DNA from: Rikenella microfusus DSM 15922
GTDB lineage: Bacteria; Bacteroidota; Bacteroidia; Bacteroidales; Rikenellaceae
DNA: 64,000 bases
Assembly: GCF_000427365.1 (NCBI RefSeq)
Contig: NZ_KE386488.1
Span: forward strand, 1,399,882-1,463,881
Direction: 5' to 3'
The notes beneath the pieces were generated by a model that saw nothing but the letters and a program-made list of their open reading frames with translations, was not told the DNA's origin and ran no database searches. The first letter of the stretch is position 1. Each line of letters opens with the position of its first letter. The translations under genes were made by a program, and so were the position numbers. Of the stretch, positions 16,321-24,926 are shown one piece after another.

Positions 16321-18540
16321 TCAGTTGCCCGCCTCGCTCAGGAATTTGACCCGCACCAGACGTATCTCGTCTTCCGTATAATCCGGCCCCAGCTCCCGCA
16401 CGGCTTCCTCCACCGAATCCGTCTGCGCCTCTTCGGTAAAATAGTCGATGATGTCCGGCACCTTGTCTTCGTCCACCATCTCCGTAATGTAGTAATCTAT
16501 GTTGAGCCGCGTTCCCGCGCCGACGATAGCCTCGATTTCGTCCATCAGCTCTTCCATCGTCAGTCCTTTCGCGTCCGCGATGTCCTTGAAGTCCATCTTG
16601 CGGTCGATACTCTGGATGATGAAGACCTTGTTCCTGCTCTTGTTCACCACGCTTTTGACCACCATCTCCTGCGGTCGTTCGATGCCGTTCTCTTCGACGT
16701 ATCGGGCGATCAGGTCGATGAACGGTTTCCCGTAACGTCTCGCCTTGCCTTCTCCCACTCCCGTGATGTTCAGCATGTCTTCGAGCGTCACCGGGTACTG
16801 GATCGTCATCTCCTTGAGCGAATCTTCCGAGAAGATGACGTAGGGGGGCAGGTCGTGTTTTTTAGCCACCTCTTTCCGCAGGTCGGTCAGCATCGAGAAA
16901 AGAATCGGGTCCGCCGCGCCTCCGCTGCGTCCGCCTCCGTGCACGGTCAGCGAATCTTCGTCGTCCGTCTCTTCGTAACGGTGGTCCGCCACCAGTTTCA
17001 CGCTGTACGCGCCGCCTGGCGCCAGATAGGCGCGACCGGTTTCGCTGATGGAGAGCAATCCGTAATTTTCGATATCCTTATCGATCAGTCCCAGGATCAA
17101 TCCCTGGCGGATCACCGCGCTCCAGAACTGCGCGTCGTGCCCGGCGCCGGCTCCGAACAGTTCCAGCTTGTGGTGTTTGTACGATTTGACGAGGTTCGTG
17201 GCTTTGCCCAGCAGCATCGCTTCCAGGTAATCGGCCTTGAATCCCGGTCCGATGGCCTGCAACGTCTCCAGCATCAGCCGCATGAATTCCCGCCCTTCGA
17301 ACTCTTCGCGGGGGTTGCAGCAGTTGTCGCAGCAGCCGCAGTTCGGGTCGTCGTATTGTTCCCCGAAATAGTGCAGGAGCATCCGCCGCCGGCACATGGC
17401 GCTTTCGGCGTAGGACACGGTCTCCTGAAGCAGCAGCTTGCCGATCTCCTGTTCGGCCACCGGTTTGCCCTGCATGAATTTTTCGAGTTTCTGAATATCC
17501 TTGTAGCTGTAGAAAGTGATGCAGCGACCTTCTCCGCCGTCACGGCCGGCCCGACCGGTCTCCTGGTAGTATCCCTCCAGCGACTTGGGAATGTCGTAGT
17601 GGATCACGTACCGCACGTCGGGTTTGTCGATGCCCATCCCGAAAGCGATGGTCGCTACGATTACGTCCACCTCTTCCATCAGGAACTTGTCCTGGTTGGC
17701 GGCACGCGTGGCGGCGTCGATGCCCGCGTGGTACGGCAGCGCCTTGATGCCGTTCACCACGAGCAGCTCGGCCAGTTCCTCGACCTTTTTGCGCGACAGG
17801 CAGTAGATGATTCCGCTTTTGCCCGCGTGTTGCTTGATGTATTTGATGATCTCTTTGGTCGCCCCTACTTTCGGCCGCACTTCGTAATAAAGGTTGGGCC
17901 GGTTGAACGACGACTTGAAGACTTTGGCGTCCTGCATGCCCAGGTTCTTCTGGATGTCCAGTTGTACTTTCGGCGTGGCGGTAGCCGTCAGGGCGATCAC
18001 CGGTGCCTGGCCGATTTCTGCGATGATGGGTCGTATGCGCCGGTATTCCGGACGGAAGTCGTGGCCCCATTCCGAGATGCAGTGCGCTTCGTCGATGGCG
18101 TAGAACGATACCTTGATTTTTCGGAGAAATTCGACATTCTCCTCTTTGGTCAGCGATTCGGGGGCGAAGTAGAGCAGTTTGGTCTTGCCGGCCAACACGT
18201 CTTCGCGCACTTTCTGCACGGCGCTTTTGTTCAGCGAGGAGTTGAGGAAGTGGGCCACTCCGTCCTCCATGGCGAAAGTGCGCATGGCGTCCACCTGGTT
18301 TTTCATCAGGGCGATCAACGGTGAAATGACGATCGCCACGCCGTCCATCATCAGCGCGGGGAGCTGGTAACACAGCGATTTGCCGCCGCCCGTGGGCATC
18401 AGCACGAATGTGTCGTTGCCCGCCAGTACGTTGCGGATCACCTCTTCCTGGTTCCCTTTGAACTGCGAAAAGCCGAAATGCCGCTTCAGACTTTCGTACA
18501 AAGCGTCGGAAGCAGGATGCTGAGACGTATTCTTTGCCAT
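16321..18540 (-). CDS. recQ: ATP-dependent DNA helicase RecQ
   Basis: A 739-residue 3'-to-5' helicase of recombination and fork repair. In order it shows the Q motif FGFSQFKGNQEEVI, Walker A (MPTGGGKSLCYQLP), the DEAH box (YAIDEAHCISEWGHDFRPEY), motif VI (YYQETGRAGRDGG), the zinc-binding RQC cysteines (CRRRMLLHYFGE..CGCCDNC), an HRDC domain near 530-610 and a C-terminal helix-turn-helix-like region. It is longer than E. coli RecQ because of that last part, which is common in Bacteroidota. The start at 18540 (MAKNTSQHP) is preferred to one 32 codons upstream that overlaps the promoter region. A TACCTTTA box lies at about 18615-18608. Confidence 0.96.
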   Translation of the reverse strand: MAKNTSQHPASDALYESLKRHFGFSQFKGNQEEVIRNVLAGNDTFVLMPTGGGKSLCYQLPALMMDGVAIVISPLIALMKNQVDAMRTFAMEDGVAHFLNSSLNKSAVQKVREDVLAGKTKLLYFAPESLTKEENVEFLRKIKVSFYAIDEAHCISEWGHDFRPEYRRIRPIIAEIGQAPVIALTATATPKVQLDIQKNLGMQDAKVFKSSFNRPNLYYEVRPKVGATKEIIKYIKQHAGKSGIIYCLSRKKVEELAELLVVNGIKALPYHAGIDAATRAANQDKFLMEEVDVIVATIAFGMGIDKPDVRYVIHYDIPKSLEGYYQETGRAGRDGGEGRCITFYSYKDIQKLEKFMQGKPVAEQEIGKLLLQETVSYAESAMCRRRMLLHYFGEQYDDPNCGCCDNCCNPREEFEGREFMRLMLETLQAIGPGFKADYLEAMLLGKATNLVKSYKHHKLELFGAGAGHDAQFWSAVIRQGLILGLIDKDIENYGLLSISETGRAYLAPGGAYSVKLVADHRYEETDDEDSLTVHGGGRSGGAADPILFSMLTDLRKEVAKKHDLPPYVIFSEDSLKEMTIQYPVTLEDMLNITGVGEGKARRYGKPFIDLIARYVEENGIERPQEMVVKSVVNKSRNKVFIIQSIDRKMDFKDIADAKGLTMEELMDEIEAIVGAGTRLNIDYYITEMVDEDKVPDIIDYFTEEAQTDSVEEAVRELGPDYTEDEIRLVRVKFLSEAGN

Positions 18541-18637
18541 AATGGAATCCCCCGTGAATAACCGTTGTGCCCGTGACGGAGGGCGTAACGCCCGGCACGA
18601 GCAACAATAAAGGTAACGATTTTTCACGAAATCCAAC

Positions 18638-18645
18638 TACCTTTG
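18638..18645 (+). promoter_or_regulatory. -7 box of kpsF
   Basis: TACCTTTG matches TAnnTTTG exactly, 18 bases before the GTG start. It lies in the 120-base divergent region shared with recQ. Confidence 0.65.
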
Positions 18646-18663
18646 TCTAAAAATTAACTGAAA

Positions 18664-19641
18664 GTGACTCCCGAAAACACCATCGAATTCGCCCGGAATA
18701 TCATTCGTACGGAGCGCGCGGCGGTCGAACGGCTGGAAGGATACATCGACCGGGGTTTCGTCGAGATTGCCGAAACCGTTTTCCGCAGCCGGGGCCGGCT
18801 GATCATCACCGGAATCGGCAAGAGCGCCATTGTCGCGAACAAGATCGTCGCCACGCTGAATTCCACCGGCACGCCGGCCGTGTTCATGCATGCTGCGGAT
18901 GCGATTCACGGCGATCTGGGCATCATCCAGCCGGACGATATCATCATTTGTATTTCCAAGAGCGGCAATTCGCCGGAGATCAAGGTGCTGGTGCCGTTCA
19001 TCAAGCAGATGGGCAACCTGCTGATCGGGATGGTGGGCAATCTCGATTCGTTCCTGGCCCGGCACTGCGACAGGATACTGAATACGACGGTGGCGGAAGA
19101 GGCCTGCCCGAACAATCTCGCTCCGACTTCGAGCACGACGGCCCAGATGGTGATGGGAGACGCGCTGGCCATGACGCTGCTTAAGATGCGTGGGTTCACG
19201 GCGCAGGATTTCGCGCGGTTCCATCCGGGGGGGGCGCTGGGCAAAAAACTGTACACGACGGTACGGGACATCATGTCGGACGAGGATGTGCCGCAGGTGA
19301 CGCCGGATGCCGATCTGAGCAGCGTGATTATCGAAATATCGGGCAAGCGGCTGGGGGCCACGGCGGTGGTGGATCCGGTGTCGGGCGCTCTGGTGGGGAT
19401 CGTCACGGATGGGGATCTGCGCCGGATGCTTCAGAGCGGTAAGGATATCGCGGCGGTGCGGGCGCGGGATATCATGTCGGCTTCGCCGAAAACGATCGGG
19501 GCGGACGAATTGGCGGTCAAGGCGTTCCGTCTGATGGAACAAAATAAAATCACGCAGTTGCTCGTTCTCGATCCGGAACGCGGTAATGCGTATTGCGGAA
19601 TTATCCATATCCACGATATCCTCCGCGAAGGCGTCGTCTGA
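18664..19641 (+). CDS. kdsD: Arabinose-5-phosphate isomerase (KpsF/KdsD)
   Basis: This cytosolic 325-residue enzyme converts ribulose 5-phosphate to arabinose 5-phosphate, the first step of KDO synthesis for lipopolysaccharide. An N-terminal SIS sugar-isomerase domain (GRLIITGIGKSAIVANKIVA near 40-60, CISKSGNSPEI near 98-108) is followed by a tandem CBS pair (about 200-325, VRDIMSDEDVP and ARDIMSASPKT). It starts with GTG. The -7 box 18 bases upstream and the absence of an in-frame ATG nearby support this. Repeat element B begins six bases after the stop. Confidence 0.95.
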   Translation: MTPENTIEFARNIIRTERAAVERLEGYIDRGFVEIAETVFRSRGRLIITGIGKSAIVANKIVATLNSTGTPAVFMHAADAIHGDLGIIQPDDIIICISKSGNSPEIKVLVPFIKQMGNLLIGMVGNLDSFLARHCDRILNTTVAEEACPNNLAPTSSTTAQMVMGDALAMTLLKMRGFTAQDFARFHPGGALGKKLYTTVRDIMSDEDVPQVTPDADLSSVIIEISGKRLGATAVVDPVSGALVGIVTDGDLRRMLQSGKDIAAVRARDIMSASPKTIGADELAVKAFRLMEQNKITQLLVLDPERGNAYCGIIHIHDILREGVV

Positions 19642-19646
19642 TTTTT

Positions 19647-19980
19647 TACCGTTCGTTTATTCTGTACGTTATGTTTGAGGCAACCGTTCTTTTTCTGAAG
19701 AAAAAGAACCAAAAAGACTTTCGAGCAGCCGTATGCACCTCAGCCTCCGCAGTCCTCTTGCATTGAGCCTGCTCTTTGTTTTGCAATGGCAGGGGGCTTT
19801 TCCTACCAATACAATTGGTTAGCCCCCTGCCATTGCAAAACAAGACTGTCAAAGAAAAGGGGATACCCGGCAGGCTCAGGAGATGCGCAAGCATCTCAAA
19901 AAGTTTTTCTGGTTCTCTTTGTTCACAAAGAGAACAGTCACCTCAAACCTGAACTGTACAAATAAACGAACGATTAATTT
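19647..19980. repeat. Inverted-repeat hairpin element B, between kdsD and aroC
   Basis: The terminal inverted repeats are about 65 bases: TACCGTTCGTTTATTC and TGTTTGAGGCAACCG at the left mirror GTCACCTCAAACCTGAA and AATAAACGAACGATTAA at the right. Each end carries its own palindrome: GTTCTTTTTC-TGAA-GAAAAAGAAC (19686-19709) and GTTCTCTTTG-TTCA-CAAAGAGAAC (19912-19935). The type I interior holds a perfect 21-bp inverted repeat (19778-19798 with 19821-19841, starting GTTTTGCAATGGCAGG) and a 7-bp hairpin GAGATGC-GCAA-GCATCTC (19880-19897). It starts six bases after the kdsD stop and ends ten bases before the aroC ATG. Confidence 0.82.
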
Positions 19981-19990
19981 AAATAGGATT

Positions 19991-20977
19991 ATGAACAGTT
20001 TCGGGCGAAAATTCAGAGTATCCATATTCGGCGAATCCCACGGAGAATTGATCGGTATCGTCGTGGACGGCGTGCCCGCCGGCATTGCGTTGAGCGAAGC
20101 CGACCTGAACGCCGACCTCGACCGTCGGAAAGCCGGAGCCAAAGGCACCACCCCCCGTAAGGAAGCCGACGAACCCCATATCGTGTCCGGCGTTTTCAAC
20201 GGATACACCACCGGCGCGCCGCTGACCGTCGTATTCCGGAACACCAACACCCGTTCCGGAGACTATTCCAACCTCGTGACCCAGCCCCGGCCCGGCCATG
20301 CCGACTTCGTAGCCCGCGAGAAATGGCACGGATACAGCGATTACCGAGGCGGCGGCCACTTTTCCGGACGCATTACCCTCGGTATCGTCGCCGCCGGAGC
20401 GATTGCGAAAAAGATACTCGGCGGCACCGTAAAGATAGAAAGCCGGATTCTTGAAATCGGCGGATTCACCGAACCGGCCGACATCGAAGCTGCCGTGCAG
20501 AGCGCCGTGGACAGCCAGGATTCGCTCGGCGGTATTATCGAGTGCACCGCGAGCGGCGTTCCCGTAGGTTGGGGGGAACCGTTCTTCGACTCCGTCGAAG
20601 CCGTACTGAGTCACGCCCTGTTTTCGATACCCGCCGTCAAAGGCGTCGAATTCGGAGCCGGCTTCGCCGCCGCCCGCATGCGAGGCAGCCAGCATAACGA
20701 CGATATCGTCGCGTCGGACGGCACCACCCGTACCAATAACGCCGGCGGTATCAACGGCGGAATCAGCAACGGGAACCCTGTCGTATTCCGGGTCGTGGTG
20801 AAACCCACCTCCAGTATCGCCAGTGCGCAGCAAACCTTCAACTTCGCCGACGGCAAAGTGGAACCCCTCGTCGTGCGCGGCCGTCACGATGCCTGCATCG
20901 CCCTGCGCGTGCCGGTGGTCGTAGAGGCGATGGCCGCTATCGTACTGTGCGATTTTTCCATGATTTCCGCGGACTGA
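19991..20977 (+). CDS. aroC: Chorismate synthase
   Basis: The last shikimate-pathway enzyme converts EPSP to chorismate and needs reduced FMN. The 328-residue product shows signature 1 (FGESHGELIGIVVDGVPAG), RPGHADFVAREKWHGYSDYRGGGHFSGR and HNDDIV, but is shorter than the usual 350-390 residues. It ends IVLCDFSMISAD, with the usual AMVL/LAD end altered. The ATG at 19991 matches the family start MNSFGRKFRVSIFGESHG; an earlier in-frame ATG lies inside repeat element B and is rejected. aroA, the preceding pathway step, is at 48-49.5 kb. Confidence 0.95.
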   Translation: MNSFGRKFRVSIFGESHGELIGIVVDGVPAGIALSEADLNADLDRRKAGAKGTTPRKEADEPHIVSGVFNGYTTGAPLTVVFRNTNTRSGDYSNLVTQPRPGHADFVAREKWHGYSDYRGGGHFSGRITLGIVAAGAIAKKILGGTVKIESRILEIGGFTEPADIEAAVQSAVDSQDSLGGIIECTASGVPVGWGEPFFDSVEAVLSHALFSIPAVKGVEFGAGFAAARMRGSQHNDDIVASDGTTRTNNAGGINGGISNGNPVVFRVVVKPTSSIASAQQTFNFADGKVEPLVVRGRHDACIALRVPVVVEAMAAIVLCDFSMISAD

Positions 20978-21024
20978 CTTCCCCTGCCGACTGTCGCCTC
21001 CGGGTGGTAAAAGTACGTATCGCA

Positions 21025-21054
21025 TTGCGAATTCTGAATTTATGATTACCTTTG
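21025..21054 (+). promoter_or_regulatory. Consensus promoter of the yceD-rpmF-plsX operon
   Basis: TTG (21025-21027), 19 bases, then TACCTTTG (21047-21054): a full Bacteroidota consensus. Only four bases (CAGG) separate the box from the ATG at 21059, so the transcript should start at or within a few bases of the start codon. Confidence 0.75.
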
Positions 21055-21058
21055 CAGG

Positions 21059-21670
21059 ATGCAAAGCCACCCTAAAGTGAGCGCCGATACGACATACAAG
21101 ATAGATTTTCACGGTCTTAAGACAGGTGAGACCTATAGCTATGACTTCCCGGTAAACGACCGTTTCTTCGGCCGCTGGCCGGAAAGCGAAGTGGCGCACG
21201 GACAGGGACAGGCACGCGTGGAGGTGGTGAAGCACGCTTCGATGATGGAGCTGTTCGTGGCGATCGATGCCGAAGTGCTGCTGACCTGCGACCGGTGTCT
21301 CGACGAATTCCTGTGTCCGGTGCATTTCGAGGGGCGTCCGGTGGTCAAGATCAGCGACTCCATTCCGGAAGGGGAACGCTACTCCGGCGATGCGCATCGC
21401 GAGGCCAACAACAGCGACGGCGACGTGCTGTGGATCTCCCCTGCGGACGATTCGCTGGATATGGGGCAGTATATTTACGAAAGCATCATGCTTTCGCTGC
21501 CGTTCCAGCGCGTGCACCGGAATATCGGGGAGTGCAATCCCGACATGCTGAAACGGTTCCGGATCGTGACCGAATCGGAATTCGACGATCTGACGCGGGG
21601 CGCCGCTGCGGAAGAGGCCGACGGCCCTTTCGCCTCGCTCGCCGGACTGAAAGAAGACAAGGACAGATAA
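21059..21670 (+). CDS. yceD: DUF177 (YceD) family protein
   Basis: The 203-residue cytosolic protein belongs to DUF177, whose genes commonly precede rpmF. It contains the family's CDRCLDEF motif (about residues 79-86, LLTCDRCLDEFLCPV). E. coli YceD is linked to 23S rRNA maturation or ribosome assembly; applying that here is inference. The start at 21059 is supported by the immediately adjacent consensus promoter, which implies a leaderless mRNA. It is followed by rpmF after 30 bases. Confidence 0.9.
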   Translation: MQSHPKVSADTTYKIDFHGLKTGETYSYDFPVNDRFFGRWPESEVAHGQGQARVEVVKHASMMELFVAIDAEVLLTCDRCLDEFLCPVHFEGRPVVKISDSIPEGERYSGDAHREANNSDGDVLWISPADDSLDMGQYIYESIMLSLPFQRVHRNIGECNPDMLKRFRIVTESEFDDLTRGAAAEEADGPFASLAGLKEDKDR

Positions 21671-21700
21671 GAGAATACAATAATAAGCAGATAAAGAAAA

Positions 21701-21883
21701 ATGGCACATCCTAAACACAAGGTCTCTTCGACCCGTCGTGACAAGAGAAGAACGCATTACAAAGCCGTCGCTCCGACGCTGGCTACCTGCTCCAACTGCG
21801 GGGCTGCCATCCTGTTCCATCGCGTATGCCCGGAATGCGGGTTCTATCGCGGGAAGAAAGCGATGGAAGTGAAGGGCCAGTAG
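21701..21883 (+). CDS. rpmF: 50S ribosomal protein L32
   Basis: This 60-residue protein starts MAHPKHKVSSTRRDKRRTH, the L32 signature, and keeps the zinc-ribbon pairs CSNCG and CPECG (about residues 30-52). Because all four cysteines are present it should bind zinc, unlike the cysteine-free paralogues made under zinc starvation in some bacteria. It lies between yceD and plsX in the conserved order linking ribosome and lipid synthesis. Confidence 0.97.
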   Translation: MAHPKHKVSSTRRDKRRTHYKAVAPTLATCSNCGAAILFHRVCPECGFYRGKKAMEVKGQ

Positions 21884-22081
21884 CCCGTTCCTTTGTTCCG
21901 GAGCGTTCCGGGAAATTTCGCTGGAGCCGCCGAGGGCCGTATCCGGACTTGGTCTGAAAAACGAGGAGACGGTTTGCGGGCGGAAAACTTACGGTCGCAA
22001 AGGAAGAAGGCTCTCGGGCCGTACGTCTTGTTTTGCGACCGTTTTGTAAGAAAAACCATCACGAACCTAACGTCATCAATT

Positions 22082-23035
22082 ATGAGAATAGGCCTTGATG
22101 CAATGGGCGGCGATTTCGCTCCGCGGGTGACCGTGGAGGGTGCCCATGCGGCCTTGACGCATTTGTCGGAGGGGACGATTCTGGTCCTGTTCGGCGACCG
22201 GAGAGCGCTGGAAGCCGAGGATACCTGCGGTTTGCTGGCCGATCCGCGGATCGAAGTCGTTCACGCTTCCGAGGTCATCGCCATGGGCGATCATCCGGTG
22301 AAAGCTTTTGCCCAGAAGGGGGATTCGAGCATCGTCGTCGGTTTTCGTCACTTGTGCGAAGGGGATATCGCTGGTTTTGCCAGCGCGGGGAGCACGGGGG
22401 CGATGATGGTGGGCTGTATGCAGGCCGTGGGCCAGATCGAGGGGGTGATCCGTCCGGCTATCGCCACGGCGTTCAAGACGGTGTCGGGCGGCGACGTGCT
22501 GTTGCTCGACGTGGGGCTGAACGCCGACTGCAAACCGGAAGTGCTGGCGCAGTACGGAACGATCGGGAGTATCTATGCACGCGAGACGCTGGGGATTCCG
22601 AATCCGCGCGTGGCGTTGCTCAATATCGGCGAGGAACCCGAAAAGGGCAATCTGCTGACGAAGGCGACTTATCCGCTGATGGCCGAAAGGGGAGCGGCGG
22701 GGGATTATAATTTCGTGGGGAATGTGGAGGGCAAACACCTGCTGACGGCCGATGTCGCCGATGTGGTGGTGTGCGACGGTTTTTCGGGCAATACGTTGCT
22801 CAAAACGGTCGAGGGGTTCCATCATATCCTACAGGCCCAGGGGTTCTCCTCTCCGGTCATAGAGGGCCTGAATTACGAAAATGTCGGCGGTACTCCCGTG
22901 CTGGGGATCAATTCCACTGTTATCATCGGTCATGGCTGTTCGTCGGCCAAGGCCATTACCAATATGATACTGCTGACCGAACGCGCCGCGCGCACGGACA
23001 TGGTATCCCAATTTAAAAAGGCGTTCAACCGTTAG
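22082..23035 (+). CDS. plsX: Phosphate acyltransferase PlsX
   Basis: This 317-residue peripheral membrane enzyme makes acyl-phosphate from acyl-ACP for phospholipid synthesis. The N-terminal signature is MRIGLDAMGGDFAPRVTVEG; GFASAGSTGAMMVG and VCDGFSGNTLLKTVEG follow in the usual order. The ATG at 22082 is chosen by this signature. The 198 bases after rpmF contain an imperfect inverted repeat (CTTACGGTCGCAAA near 21988 with TTTGCGACCG..TTGTAAG near 22033-22050) that could be an attenuator or internal processing signal. Confidence 0.96.
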   Translation: MRIGLDAMGGDFAPRVTVEGAHAALTHLSEGTILVLFGDRRALEAEDTCGLLADPRIEVVHASEVIAMGDHPVKAFAQKGDSSIVVGFRHLCEGDIAGFASAGSTGAMMVGCMQAVGQIEGVIRPAIATAFKTVSGGDVLLLDVGLNADCKPEVLAQYGTIGSIYARETLGIPNPRVALLNIGEEPEKGNLLTKATYPLMAERGAAGDYNFVGNVEGKHLLTADVADVVVCDGFSGNTLLKTVEGFHHILQAQGFSSPVIEGLNYENVGGTPVLGINSTVIIGHGCSSAKAITNMILLTERAARTDMVSQFKKAFNR

Positions 23036-23068
23036 GTCCCTGCCTGGCTGTCGAACCCTTTTTATTTT

Positions 23069-23352
23069 TAACCGTTCGTTTTTATTCCTGCCCGTATGGA
23101 ACTGTCCCTTTCTTGAAAGAAAGGGACCTAAAGAACTTTTAGATAGCTACGCTACTCCTTAGGCTCCGCAATCTTCAGTTTTGGCGAACGGAACGGGGCT
23201 GGCCCGAAGGGATTTATACCCCGTCCGTTACGCCAAAGTAGGGATCCGGCAGGCTTAGAATGCGCCAGCATTCTCGAAAGTTTTTTTGGTTCTTTTTGTT
23301 CACAAAAAGAACAGTGCCCTTCTTCAGGCTATGGATAAAACGAACAATTAAA
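23069..23352. repeat. Inverted-repeat hairpin element C, between plsX and fabH
   Basis: The left end TAACCGTTCGTTTTTATTC and right end GATAAAACGAACAATTAA are inverted repeats. The terminal palindromes are GTCCCTTTCT-TGAA-AGAAAGGGAC (23104-23127) and GTTCTTTTTG-TTCA-CAAAAAGAAC (23289-23312). The type I interior folds as in element B but with different bases: a long stem TTTGGCGAACGGAACGGGG (23180-23198) with CCCCGTCCGTTACGCCAAA (23219-23237), and a short hairpin GAATGC-GCCA-GCATTC (23258-23273). The element ends eight bases before the fabH ATG. Confidence 0.82.
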
Positions 23353-23360
23353 AAAGAAGC

Positions 23361-24383
23361 ATGAGTAAGACTGCGAATAAGATTACAGCCGCCATTACCG
23401 GAGTAGGCGCCTATCTGCCGAAATACATACTCGACAACGAAGAGCTTAGCCGGATGGTCGATACTTCTGATGAATGGATCATGACCCGTATCGGGATCAA
23501 GACCCGGCATATTCTGAAAGGCGAAGGGAAAGGCACCTCCTACATGGGCGAACGCGCCGTCAAAGACCTGTTGGAAAAGACCCAGGTCGATCCGCAGGAT
23601 ATCGACCTTATTATCTGTGCGACCGTAACCCCCGACATGGCCTTTCCGAGCACGGCCAATCTCATCGCATACAAATCGGGGCTGACGAAAGCCTTCGGGT
23701 TCGACCTTTCGGCGGCTTGCAGCGGCTTCCTTTTTGCGTTGACCACCGCCGCCAAATTCATTGAAGCCGGAACCTATAAGAAGATCATCGTTGTCGGCGC
23801 CGACAAGATGTCTTCCATCATCGATTACGAAGACCGTACCACCTGTCCCATCTTCGGCGACGGAGCCGGAGCGGTACTCGTCGAACCGAATACCGAAGGA
23901 TTGGGGCTGATCGACGCCAGTCTGCACTCCGACGGATCGGGCGCCGTGCACCTCTACCTGAAAGCCGGCGGGTCGTGTTATCCCGCTTCGCACGAGACGG
24001 TGGACAACAAATGGCACTACGTGCATCAGGAGGGCCAGCCCGTGTTCAAGGCGGCCGTTTCGCACATGGCCGATACGGCGGTCGAAATCATGGAACGCAA
24101 CCGCCTGACGGCCGAAGACGTGCGTTATCTGGTACCGCACCAGGCCAACAAACGTATCATCGACGCTACGGCCCACCGGATGGGGCTTCCCGCCGACCGC
24201 TGCATGGTCAATATCGAGAAATACGGGAATACTACGGCAGCGACGATTCCGATCTGCCTGTGGGACTATGAAACCCGCCTGAAGAAGGGGGATAACCTGA
24301 TTCTGGCATCGTTCGGCGGCGGTTTTACGTGGGGAGCCATCTACCTGCGCTGGGCTTACGACGGCGGTACGATGAAAAAATAA
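23361..24383 (+). CDS. fabH: 3-oxoacyl-ACP synthase III
   Basis: This 340-residue enzyme condenses an acyl-CoA primer with malonyl-ACP to start fatty acid synthesis. The triad is visible: C120 in [13 protein letters not shown]260 in [11 protein letters not shown] and the Asn in [10 protein letters not shown]. In Bacteroidota the primer is often branched, but specificity cannot be read here. It belongs to the yceD-rpmF-plsX-fabH order; element C separates it from plsX. The tRNA gene begins 65 bases downstream. Confidence 0.97.
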   Translation: MSKTANKITAAITGVGAYLPKYILDNEELSRMVDTSDEWIMTRIGIKTRHILKGEGKGTSYMGERAVKDLLEKTQVDPQDIDLIICATVTPDMAFPSTANLIAYKSGLTKAFGFDLSAACSGFLFALTTAAKFIEAGTYKKIIVVGADKMSSIIDYEDRTTCPIFGDGAGAVLVEPNTEGLGLIDASLHSDGSGAVHLYLKAGGSCYPASHETVDNKWHYVHQEGQPVFKAAVSHMADTAVEIMERNRLTAEDVRYLVPHQANKRIIDATAHRMGLPADRCMVNIEKYGNTTAATIPICLWDYETRLKKGDNLILASFGGGFTWGAIYLRWAYDGGTMKK

Positions 24384-24447
24384 CGACCCGGCCGGGGGGA
24401 GGGGAAGAGCCGTGTTTCCGGGATTCCCCGTATCCGGTCGGAGACGA

Positions 24448-24519
24448 GGCCGCATAGTTCAAGGGATAGAACGGAAGTTTCCTAAACTTTAGATACAGGT
24501 TCGAGTCCTGTTGTGGCTA
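24448..24519 (+). tRNA. tRNA-Arg (anticodon CCU)
   Basis: A 72-base cloverleaf: acceptor GGCCGCA/TGTGGCT, D stem GTTC/GAAC, anticodon stem GAAGT/ACTTT with loop TTCCTAA (anticodon CCT), T stem ACAGG/CCTGT with loop TTCGAGT, discriminator A. It reads AGG codons. CCA is not encoded. The first acceptor pair is G-U and the first anticodon-stem pair is also G-U, both slightly unusual. A terminator follows at once. Confidence 0.93.
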
Positions 24520-24520
24520 C

Positions 24521-24558
24521 GAAAGACCATCTTCGCCGAGAGGGGAGATGGTCTTTTT
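24521..24558 (+). terminator. Terminator after tRNA-Arg
   Basis: The stem AGACCATCT/AGATGGTCT encloses a 13-base loop and runs into CTTTTT, two bases after the tRNA. It is a clear intrinsic terminator. Confidence 0.85.
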
Positions 24559-24559
24559 A

Positions 24560-24926
24560 TTCGTCTGATATGCCGTTCTATACGCAGTTCAGGCCGCCTT
24601 GCCATTGAGCAAACCGGCCCGAACTTTATTCGGGTGAGAAGAGTATATCTGATTTTATCCGAAGCCAGGTAATGAATTTCCTATTTGGGTCTGTGTCCGA
24701 AGTGGCTGGATGCAGGGCAGAGAGATTTGAACCTGATATATGCTTTGATATACCGAACACGTTCGGAAATGGTCTTTTCTATCGGTTCGGTACCGGACGG
24801 TTTCCGGCCGTCGGAGAGGGCGGCGCAAGCCGAAAAACAGCGGTGGGAACTGTCGATATGTCGAAATGTATGATCGGTTTTCTGAAAATCGCGCATACTG
24901 ATTCCATTGGAGTAAAATCTTCTCTA
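24560..24926. other. Non-coding gap with a copy of repeat R3
   Basis: No gene is credible. Bases 24784-24862 hold R3 copy b on the plus strand (CCGGACGGTTTCCGGCCGTC, then GGCGGCGCAAGCCGAAAAAC). A minus-strand frame at 24681-24896 matches nothing I know. Despite the neighbouring tRNA-Arg(CCU), a common integration site, I see no integrase and no repeat of the tRNA 3' end. Confidence 0.55.

Noticed and set aside
16252-18324. A 690-codon open frame on the plus strand opposite recQ
   Set aside because: It is the antisense shadow of recQ, kept open by high GC at third codon positions. It has low-complexity His/Val/Phe-rich composition and no family motifs. The same applies to long antisense frames opposite the permease (4348-6039), GDE (30274-32331), recJ (32747-34555), aroA/COG2509 (48263-50992) and topA (51930-54413).
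21884-22081. An extended plsX starting at 21893
   Set aside because: The extra 63 residues resemble nothing, whereas the ATG at 22082 gives the standard PlsX N terminus MRIGLDAMGGD.
24448-24926. Possible integration site at tRNA-Arg(CCU)
   Set aside because: No integrase, excisionase, duplicated tRNA 3' end or compositional shift is seen, and GH27 follows as an ordinary chromosomal gene.
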